Assembly (NCBI GenBank): GCA_905479025.1
Contig: CAJQKX010000173.1
Location: forward strand, 1-5,231
Length of the DNA: 5,231 nucleotides
Reading direction: 5' to 3'
Origin: an uncultured Paraglaciecola sp.
GTDB taxonomy: Bacteria > Pseudomonadota > Gammaproteobacteria > Enterobacterales > Alteromonadaceae
The position numbers and the translations under genes were made by a program. This document shows, one piece after another, positions 1 through 5,231 of the stretch; positions within the stretch are counted from its first letter, which is position 1; each line of letters opens with the position of its first letter. The notes below the pieces were generated by a model, which ran no database searches, was not told the origin of the DNA, and saw only the letters and a program-made list of their open reading frames with translations.

Positions 1-184
1 TAATGGGCAAAAAGTCTGGCGGGAAGTCCGCAGTACTGATGGCTATATGTCGGTTCACCCTAAGCAACAACACTTTGGTGTCGGCTCTGCTAATGAGGTA
101 GATGTTGAGGTGACTTGGCCTAACGGTAAGATCCAGATTATTTTAGGCGTTAAAGCCAATCAAGTACTGGAAGTCAGGCTATAA
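1..184 (+). CDS. C-terminal end of an ASPIC/UnbV-domain (CRTAC1-like) secreted protein, 5' partial
   Basis: The reading frame is open from the left edge (first full codon at 2) and ends at TAA 182-184, giving the last 60 residues of a larger protein. The visible part fits the ASPIC/UnbV domain: a REVRSTDGYMS strand, then an HFGVGSANEVD segment, then VEVTWPNGK and a final NQVLEVRL strand. In this family the domain normally closes an exported protein whose body is a beta-propeller of VCBS/FG-GAP repeats; those repeats would lie outside the window. Such proteins are extracellular or periplasmic, and their biochemical role is mostly unknown. The next gene follows on the same strand after 73 nt (or 4 nt if its first ATG is used), so the two are probably cotranscribed. 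I am confident of the domain; the rest of the protein cannot be seen. Confidence 0.85.
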   Translation, partial: NGQKVWREVRSTDGYMSVHPKQQHFGVGSANEVDVEVTWPNGKIQIILGVKANQVLEVRL

Positions 185-247
185 CTCCATGATGAATTCG
201 TCAGGATCATCGAAATACTCACCCCGACAAATTGCTCAGTGTACACC

Positions 248-251
248 GGAG
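248..251 (+). promoter_or_regulatory. Ribosome binding site deciding the start at 258
   Basis: GGAG is followed by six bases, all A, and then ATG at 258. This is a near-ideal Shine-Dalgarno arrangement. The earlier in-frame ATG at 189 has only a weak AGG about 10 nt upstream. The stronger site, together with a signal peptide that begins exactly at 258, favours the later start. Confidence 0.65.
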
Positions 252-257
252 AAAAAA

Positions 258-2537
258 ATGCGTATTTTGATAGGAAGTTGCTATAGACTTTTTCTAACGG
301 CATCCGTTCTGATCATTTGGAGTTTAACAACTCGGGCTGATGAAGTCTCTACGTTGCAACTCTCAAAGCTTCAAAAGCCCCCACAAGCAAATGTTAGCGA
401 TACGCAGTTCTCTAGCTGGCAACACACTTTTGGCAGTAAACAAGCGCAGCTGGAGCAATTATTAAAAGATGCAGGAATTGATGTAGATAAGGCTGCATTT
501 TTAAATGGCCTGATCAACAACTATTCTCCCTATCTTTTGCGTCACAGTGTTAATCCGGTTAACTGGGTTAATAGTTATGACCAAGCGCTCGCAATGGCCA
601 AAAAAATGAACCATCCGATTTTTTTATCCATTGGTTATTCTACTTGCCATTGGTGCCATGTCATGGAAAAAGAGAGCTTTTTAGATACACAAGTGGCGAT
701 GGCTCTTAACCGTAATTTTATTAATGTTAAGCTGGACAAAGAAGTTGATGTAGAGCTCGACCGCCTGTTTAGTCAAAAACAAGCACTTATGAAAGGCGAA
801 AGTGGTTGGCCATTAAACGCTATTCTTACCCCAGACGGCAAGCTGTTCTGGACGGATGCTTATGTAAGCAAACCTGACTTACTTAATACACTGAGTCGCG
901 TCAGCATGCTATGGCAGCAAAAGCCTGAACGTATAGAGCAGGTAGCAAGCAACCTGGAAAATCAATTTAAAGCCGAACCCCAATCTGAACCCGCAAAATG
1001 GGACAACAAACTACTAAAACAGCGCCTTGACCAAATAGCTAACCAACTGGATGAAAGCTATGGTGGACTAGAGGGTGAACTAAAGTTTCCCAATGCAGCA
1101 TTACTACAATTGATGCTCTATCAATATCAACTTAAGCCAACCGCCGAGTTAGACAAAAATATTAGGCTGTTTTTGGATAACATGATCAACAGCGGACTTT
1201 GGGATCATTTACACGGCGGGTTTTTCAGGTATGCCCAATCCAGTAATTGGCAACAACCTCATTTTGAGAAGATGTTATACAACCAAGCGCTACTCATTTC
1301 CGTTTATGCTAAAGCCAGCCGACTATTAAACCAACCTGAATATGCTGAAGTTGTGCGTCAGACAGTGAACTTTATCAATAGTTGGATGAGTGCAGCCAAT
1401 GGCGGGTTTTACAGTGCAATAGATGCTGACTATCAAGGTAAAGAAGGCGGCTATTATTTGTTTTCAGAGTCTGAGCTTGTCAACGTTAGTGACGATTGGA
1501 AGGCTAAATACCAATGGGTTAAATCTCATCAATCTGGCATGCTACAACTCTACAGAAGCCCGTTGTTGACCGCAGATAGCGACAACAACCCTTTCATTCA
1601 GCTTAAAGCCTTATTGCCTCCACCTCATATTGATAAAAAAGTCCTCACTTCATGGAACGCTCTATTGGTAACCGGCTTACTTGATGCCTATGTTTATATT
1701 GGTGAGCAGCGTTATAAGCATCTTGCGCTAACGCTCTTAAATTACCTACTTGAGCAGCATGTTAACCAAAAGCAATTGTCTCGAGCGGTGATGAGTGAAA
1801 CCGAATTTGGCAAAGCAACCTTGGAAGATTATGCTTGGCTTAGTAAGGCGTTATTACAGGCTTATATCATTACTCAACATCCTGATTTGTTAGACAAGGC
1901 AACCTATTTCTATCAAAAAGGCTCTGAGCTGCTATCAAACAATACTAATGAGATTAACTGGCTACGGGATCAGGAGTTTATCTCTCCTTTGGCAGTACTG
2001 ACTGCTGTTGGTAAACAACTGTCATCGATTGACACCCAAACTAACATATTGACTCAAATGAAAGAAAGCTCCCGGCAACAGCTAAATGCCGTTAAACAGC
2101 AAGCTATCACTGAGCCGGGCGATTATTTTTCATCCTATCAATTATTACTCAACCAAAAACAGCCGTCGTTTGAGCCCGTACAACTATTTGCCAGAGGCAA
2201 TGGCAATGCTTGGTTTACACCCACTAAAGATGGCGCTTTAATTGAAATTAACATGGCTCCCGGCTGGCATATTAATTCTAACAAGCCGCTCGAAAAAAGC
2301 CTTATAGCGACAGAAATATCGACTAGCAACGGTAAGCCTATACACGTCACTTACCCGAGCTCGGTGACTCAAACTCTTGGGTTTTCAGTTCAACCACTTA
2401 GCTTGTTTGAAGGGGATTTTAGTATTTTTGTGACTACAACAGATAAAACTAAAGGCGATAAACTCATTTTAAACGTACAGGCCTGCAACGAACAATTATG
2501 CTTGTTTCCTGAAAGCTTAGAATTTATTAACCCATGA
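258..2537 (+). CDS. Exported DUF255/SSP411-family thioredoxin-like protein with C-terminal DsbD-alpha-like domain
   Basis: From ATG 258 the product is 759 residues; an in-frame ATG at 189 would add 23 polar residues and bury the signal peptide. Residues 1-27 form a Sec signal peptide (basic start, hydrophobic core, cleavage predicted after TRA before DE). The conserved DUF255 region starts near residue 83 (NGLINNYSPYLLRH) and carries the thioredoxin-like site C130-H-W-C133, followed by SGWPLN (182-187). The body keeps the family landmarks DHLHGG (316-321), PHFEKMLY (334-341), HIDKKVLTSWN (457-467) and LEDYAWL (522-528). These match the YyaL/SPATA20 group, whose long helical part resembles N-acylglucosamine 2-epimerase-type barrels. 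Residues about 640-757 resemble the DsbD N-terminal domain (APGWHINSN; C743-NEQL-C748 followed by FPE). I infer a periplasmic thiol protein; substrate and enzymatic activity are unknown, and no family member is firmly assigned a reaction to my knowledge. It is probably cotranscribed with the upstream ASPIC/UnbV gene. Confidence 0.9.
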   Translation: MRILIGSCYRLFLTASVLIIWSLTTRADEVSTLQLSKLQKPPQANVSDTQFSSWQHTFGSKQAQLEQLLKDAGIDVDKAAFLNGLINNYSPYLLRHSVNPVNWVNSYDQALAMAKKMNHPIFLSIGYSTCHWCHVMEKESFLDTQVAMALNRNFINVKLDKEVDVELDRLFSQKQALMKGESGWPLNAILTPDGKLFWTDAYVSKPDLLNTLSRVSMLWQQKPERIEQVASNLENQFKAEPQSEPAKWDNKLLKQRLDQIANQLDESYGGLEGELKFPNAALLQLMLYQYQLKPTAELDKNIRLFLDNMINSGLWDHLHGGFFRYAQSSNWQQPHFEKMLYNQALLISVYAKASRLLNQPEYAEVVRQTVNFINSWMSAANGGFYSAIDADYQGKEGGYYLFSESELVNVSDDWKAKYQWVKSHQSGMLQLYRSPLLTADSDNNPFIQLKALLPPPHIDKKVLTSWNALLVTGLLDAYVYIGEQRYKHLALTLLNYLLEQHVNQKQLSRAVMSETEFGKATLEDYAWLSKALLQAYIITQHPDLLDKATYFYQKGSELLSNNTNEINWLRDQEFISPLAVLTAVGKQLSSIDTQTNILTQMKESSRQQLNAVKQQAITEPGDYFSSYQLLLNQKQPSFEPVQLFARGNGNAWFTPTKDGALIEINMAPGWHINSNKPLEKSLIATEISTSNGKPIHVTYPSSVTQTLGFSVQPLSLFEGDFSIFVTTTDKTKGDKLILNVQACNEQLCLFPESLEFINP

Positions 2538-2624
2538 CTTTCAGCCAAAACCAATATACTTATAATATCTATCCACTTCTCGAAGATTGAATATTAAATA
2601 TTTTAATTTACACGGCATCTATCA

Positions 2625-3227
2625 TTAGAACTGATAATCACCAAATTCTATCTCTTCCTTGAATTTATTAAAAACTAGTTTCCTTAATTGGTCATCATAG
2701 TAGCTTCTGTAATCTCTTCTTATTGACTTATTTCGGTGTGGAAGATTTTTAAAATCAATATTAATTATCTGAGATATATTGACTAAATCATCTTCTAAAA
2801 ATTCAAATCTAGCTAAAAAATCAATGTGTGAATCAAGCTTGTCTTTACAATTTTTTGGACAAATATAATGCCTTATCGGTTTTACATTATGAACCAGCTC
2901 TATGAACTCTTCTCTACTCCAAATACTGACATTTCTGTGTGGCGAAAAATAGTAAGATATTAATCTATCCCAAGGATTTCTAATAACAGCAAATTTAAAT
3001 AACAGAGAGAAATCTGATAACTTAAGTTGCTGCTGATAGTCTGTATATGCTGAATGTTTGGTTATGTTATATTCCTTATTTCTAACCTCGAAACGTTCAA
3101 TCCCATCCTGATGATGTTCAAATGTTACGATATCATCCTCTGAAAAAGTATTCAGTATATTCTGAATACTATTTCCGCCTGTTTTGGGAATATGAATAAA
3201 TAAACATTTATGTTCAAATAAAATCAA
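2625..3227 (-). CDS. Small sulfotransferase (Sulfotransfer_2-like, PAPS-dependent type)
   Basis: This 200-residue protein has the two cofactor signatures of PAPS-using sulfotransferases. The 5'-phosphosulfate loop is IHIPKTGGNS (11-20, K15-T16), and the 3'-phosphate site is VIRNPWDRLISYY (81-93, with R83 and S91). KHSAY (57-61) and HIDFLARFEFLEDDL (134-148) match conserved blocks of the family, and the charged C-terminal tail (YYDDQLRKLVFNKF) is typical. There is no signal peptide, so it should act in the cytoplasm, moving sulfate from PAPS to a sugar or other hydroxyl acceptor; the acceptor is unknown. The start is TTG: a stop lies two codons upstream (3234-3236) and the frame contains no ATG at all. 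It overlaps the end of the upstream fibre gene by 4 nt. It is strikingly AT-rich (about 20-35% GC in sampled lines), suggesting recent acquisition. The glycan or surface-polymer acceptor role is inference. Confidence 0.88.
   Translation of the reverse strand: MILFEHKCLFIHIPKTGGNSIQNILNTFSEDDIVTFEHHQDGIERFEVRNKEYNITKHSAYTDYQQQLKLSDFSLLFKFAVIRNPWDRLISYYFSPHRNVSIWSREEFIELVHNVKPIRHYICPKNCKDKLDSHIDFLARFEFLEDDLVNISQIINIDFKNLPHRNKSIRRDYRSYYDDQLRKLVFNKFKEEIEFGDYQF
3224..3227 (-). promoter_or_regulatory. TTGA stop/start overlap coupling fibre gene to sulfotransferase
   Basis: On the minus strand the four bases TTGA contain the TTG start of the sulfotransferase and the TGA stop of the fibre gene. No good Shine-Dalgarno sequence precedes the TTG, so translation probably depends on ribosomes finishing the upstream gene. 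This would hold sulfotransferase output below fibre output. Confidence 0.6.
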
Positions 3228-4756
3228 TCTGAATTATTTTTTTTTCTTAAGCTTTCAATTTTTTCTTCCAATTTATCGATTTGTTCTTTTTGAACTTCAA
3301 CAATCGAATTTAAAGCTTTGATCGCAGCTAGTGTTACACCCGTTAAATCAATTGATGAGATATGTTGGTCACTATCGCCTAACCCAAATAGAGAGCTAAA
3401 GTCTTGAGCCATCGGCCCAATATGCTGGTTGCTATCGTCATCTAATTTATAGTTCCAACGCAATACTTCCAGTTTAGCTATTTTTTGCAGAACATTTACG
3501 GTATCTATATGTTGGAAATTTTCTTTCATATTTCTGTCAGACGTCAATAATACATTATTTGCTGTAACGTCTCCCCTTACAAATAGATCTCCATTTTCTC
3601 CCATAGAAAATTCAGGTGCACTATTGAAGGTTTTTTCGTTAAAAACAAGCTCACCAGATGTGGTCGCAATAATCCAATTAGCAGAGCTATCAGTACTCGA
3701 ATCAACGAGGTTTATTTTTGCTGAACCGTTATTTTCTAGCTGAAGAAGCACTCTAGTATTATCTTTTACAATGCTAGCTTCTTTGATTAACATTCCCGTC
3801 AGACCATCACTCCTTTCCAAGTGCAACGTTTTATTCGGTGCATTAGTCCCAATACCCATATCCCCTGAATCGTCAATATTGAAGTAACTATTGACTCCGT
3901 CCAAGCTTTTAACTTCAAACCGACCCGACGGTGTGTTTGTACCAACACCCACATCCCCATCAGCTTCAACCGTAAACCTTGAAACACCACCGGTGGTTTG
4001 CACATCGAATAAACCTTTTGGGATCTGACCATTATCGATATTGACGCCAACCGCACTGTCTGTACCAATTAAAAATGCATGGTTATTGGCGTCAGCAGAG
4101 TGTGCAACGTCGAATTGGCCATCTGGCGTGGTAGTTTCAAAGCCTACGTCACCATCAGCGGCAATATGAATACTGCCATTTGGTGCGCTTGGTACGATCC
4201 TGAACGGAAGCGTTGAACCGTTACTGACATCCCGGATAAAAAAGTTAGATTCATTGCCACCCACATCCCAGATTTGTTCAGCAAAACCTGAACTGATACT
4301 TTGCTCAAGGCGTAATGTGGGGGTATTACCGGTTTTGATGCTAAGGTCCACCAGTGGGGTTGAGGTGCCTAAGCCAATGTTGCCATTAGAGCTAATATAG
4401 AGGCTGTCATTAGGCGCTGATGCCAAAATAGTAAAGGGGGTAGTACCGCCGTCAATATCCTCAATGGAGAATTTGTTAACACCGCCGTTAGCACTATCGT
4501 TTATGGTGATTTGCCAGTCATTTGTGGGGAAACTACTACTGGTGCTGGTATCTATGAATTTTATTCTGAGGTTGTTTTCCTTCATGCGAAGAGTGTCAAA
4601 GCCGAAGTTTTCACCGTTAACGCAGTCAAAGCCTGCACACAAGCTTCCAACAACTATAACATCGTCTTGGTGTACCACGTCAGCAATGGCGCTAGTGAAT
4701 GGAAGAGAAAAGGCTGCGCATAAAACACTGGGGATGATTTTATTTTTTAGTTTCAT
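3224..4756 (-). CDS. Secreted tail-fibre-like protein with GIGT repeats and C-terminal peptidase S74 chaperone domain
   Basis: The 510-residue product starts with a Sec signal peptide (1-25, cleavage expected at AIA before DV), which phage tail fibres lack. A conserved head follows (DDVIVVGSLCAGFDC, with C40 and C45; then NGENFGFDTLRMKENNLRI). The middle holds beta-rich modules closed by G-x-GT-x-x-P turns at 125-134, 201-211, 266-276 and 297-307, plus a VGVNIDNGQIPKGLFDV element at 236-252. The C-terminus is an intramolecular chaperone/peptidase S74 domain with the LTSDRNMKENF signature. S406 and K411 are the expected self-cleavage dyad, releasing about 105 residues, and HIGPMAQDF (445-453) is a further family block. 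Residues about 483-506 form a heptad-like coiled coil, consistent with a trimer. By analogy with phage fibres the domain would guide trimer folding and then be cut off. I infer an exported, trimeric surface or extracellular fibre; its ligand is unknown. The start has a good ribosome site and overlaps the upstream stop (TAATG). Confidence 0.9.
   Translation of the reverse strand: MKLKNKIIPSVLCAAFSLPFTSAIADVVHQDDVIVVGSLCAGFDCVNGENFGFDTLRMKENNLRIKFIDTSTSSSFPTNDWQITINDSANGGVNKFSIEDIDGGTTPFTILASAPNDSLYISSNGNIGLGTSTPLVDLSIKTGNTPTLRLEQSISSGFAEQIWDVGGNESNFFIRDVSNGSTLPFRIVPSAPNGSIHIAADGDVGFETTTPDGQFDVAHSADANNHAFLIGTDSAVGVNIDNGQIPKGLFDVQTTGGVSRFTVEADGDVGVGTNTPSGRFEVKSLDGVNSYFNIDDSGDMGIGTNAPNKTLHLERSDGLTGMLIKEASIVKDNTRVLLQLENNGSAKINLVDSSTDSSANWIIATTSGELVFNEKTFNSAPEFSMGENGDLFVRGDVTANNVLLTSDRNMKENFQHIDTVNVLQKIAKLEVLRWNYKLDDDSNQHIGPMAQDFSSLFGLGDSDQHISSIDLTGVTLAAIKALNSIVEVQKEQIDKLEEKIESLRKKNNSD
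4124..4471 (-). repeat. Two diverged copies of a ~40-residue protein module in the fibre gene
   Basis: Residues 96-134 and 172-211 align with one gap. Both run from a strand F-x-I-x-D, through a TPF or LPF turn and SAPN(D/G)S, to a GxxG...TP turn. The first copy ends GNIGLGTSTP and the second DGDVGFETTTP. Each is preceded by a tryptophan-containing strand (W81 and W163). This indicates internal duplication of a structural repeat. The copies have drifted too far to be a nucleotide tandem repeat. Confidence 0.7.
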
Positions 4757-4758
4757 TA
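4754..4758 (-). promoter_or_regulatory. TAATG stop/start overlap between small exported gene and fibre gene
   Basis: Read on the minus strand, TAATG joins the TAA stop of the small upstream gene to the ATG of the fibre gene with a one-base overlap. This points to cotranscription and translational coupling. Confidence 0.7.
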
Positions 4759-5231
4759 TTTTTCTCTCCCAAAGAATGAACGCTTAACAGGTGGCTGTTG
4801 TGGTTTACCAGGAAACATTTCGGGCCGTTGTTCAAGTCGCGTCTCTGGTACTAAAATCTGGTTGTTTTTGGTGATAAAGTGACCGCTAGTTTTTTGCGTA
4901 ATGGCTATATTGGTTGATGCGTTCAGGCCCCTACCGTTATTCATGACATCGGCTATGACTTCACCGGTGAATTTCATTGCCAATATTTCGTACTCGTATT
5001 TACCGTCGTTAGGTAAGTTTAAGTTATATATGTCGACACTACCGGTACTGTTTTTGACTTGTTTTGTGAACCCCTGCTGATTGGTAACGGTAATAACAAA
5101 CTCGTCATAATTATCAAATGCAGTCACATCTAAATACCCACTTTTATGCATCACAAGCAATGGCTCTCTGGGGGTACTATTGAGTTCAAGCTGTCGTTTG
5201 TGTTGTAACATGCGCATATTGAGCTCATAAG
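4756..5231 (-). CDS. Small beta-rich protein, probable exported partner of the fibre protein, 5' partial
   Basis: The frame ends at TAA 4756-4758 and has no stop up to the right edge of the window. The first ATG in view is at 5217 (153 residues), but it gives no signal peptide and has only a weak GAG upstream. The frame continues through codons reading YELN to the edge, so the true start probably lies outside. The visible protein has a beta-sandwich-like region, about residues 26-85 counted from that ATG (SGYLDVTAF, EFVITVTNQQGF, then LPNDGKYEYEI). A segment SGHFITKNNQILVPE (111-125) and a short proline-rich, basic tail follow. From memory, the DGxYxYEL and SGxFxxxxGxIxxP pattern occurs in uncharacterised exported proteins encoded next to GIGT-repeat/S74 proteins. 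The TAATG junction with the fibre gene fits that pairing. A role in export, anchoring or assembly of the fibre is inference only. Confidence 0.7.
   Translation of the reverse strand, partial: YELNMRMLQHKRQLELNSTPREPLLVMHKSGYLDVTAFDNYDEFVITVTNQQGFTKQVKNSTGSVDIYNLNLPNDGKYEYEILAMKFTGEVIADVMNNGRGLNASTNIAITQKTSGHFITKNNQILVPETRLEQRPEMFPGKPQQPPVKRSFFGREK
4764..4770 (-). promoter_or_regulatory. Ribosome binding site of the fibre gene
   Basis: The minus strand reads GGGAGAG 7 nt before the ATG at 4756, lying inside the end of the upstream gene. This strong purine-rich site would let the fibre be made in larger amounts than coupling alone would give. Confidence 0.65.

Noticed and set aside
258..300. 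Lipoprotein signal (I-G-S-C at residues 5-8 of the DUF255 protein)
   Set aside because: The cysteine lies before the hydrophobic core, not after it, so it is not a usable lipobox; the region fits a type I signal peptide.
2138..2350. 70-codon minus-strand open frame inside the DUF255 gene
   Set aside because: It lies opposite the well-conserved DsbD-like coding region and shows no recognisable domain; it is a shadow frame.
2538..2624. Possible bidirectional terminator between the convergent genes
   Set aside because: The only inverted repeats are a short AT-only one near 2589-2601 (AATATT copies around one A) and CTTC-TC-GAAG near 2577-2586. Neither has a stable GC stem followed by a T run, so no terminator is called.
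3799..4068. 89-codon open frame overlapping the fibre gene in another frame of the same strand
   Set aside because: Its repetitive appearance comes from the GIGT repeats of the real gene read out of frame; no independent ribosome site or domain is apparent.
3224..4756. Prophage tail-fibre gene
   Set aside because: The protein has a Sec signal peptide and a head region typical of bacterial secreted members. No phage structural, assembly or lysis genes are visible nearby, so a prophage origin is not supported within this window.
4464..4787. Plus-strand open frames of 107 and 70 codons opposite the start of the fibre gene
   Set aside because: They are antisense to the signal peptide and conserved head of the fibre, and their translations look like no protein family I know.

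Overview
The window looks like chromosomal DNA from a free-living, probably marine Gammaproteobacterium (Alteromonadales-like). This placement is tentative. It rests on moderate-to-low GC (roughly 40-45% in the main genes by hand count of sample lines), exported redox proteins, and the protein families present. I see no rRNA, tRNA, CRISPR array, insertion sequence or phage structural operon.

The left part (1-2537, + strand) holds two genes in the same direction. The first is the last 60 codons of a secreted protein ending in an ASPIC/UnbV (CRTAC1-type) domain. The second is a complete gene for an exported DUF255/SSP411-family protein. That protein has a thioredoxin-like CHWC domain, an (alpha/alpha)-barrel-like body and, unusually, a C-terminal domain resembling the N-terminal (alpha) domain of DsbD with its own cysteine pair. 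The best start is at 258, not the first ATG at 189, because a GGAG ribosome site and a classical signal peptide both sit there. The two genes probably form one transcription unit acting in the envelope.

The right part (2625-5231, - strand) is a tightly packed three-gene block read from right to left. It starts with a small exported-type protein whose 5' end runs off the window. Next is a 510-residue secreted protein with GIGT-type tail-fibre repeats and a C-terminal peptidase S74 intramolecular chaperone domain. Last is a small PAPS-dependent-type sulfotransferase that starts at TTG. Stop and start codons overlap at both junctions (TAATG, then TTGA), so the three are very likely co-translated. 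The first two look like a recurrent partner pair of bacterial surface proteins; the sulfotransferase looks like a later, AT-rich addition. GC falls steadily from about 45-50% in the 5' half of the fibre gene to about 20-35% in its 3' tip and the sulfotransferase, which suggests modular replacement at the downstream end.

The two halves converge on a short AT-rich gap (2538-2624) in which I could not find a convincing terminator. The most interesting points are the self-processing surface fibre coupled to a sulfotransferase, and the two-centre thiol protein DUF255-DsbD alpha.
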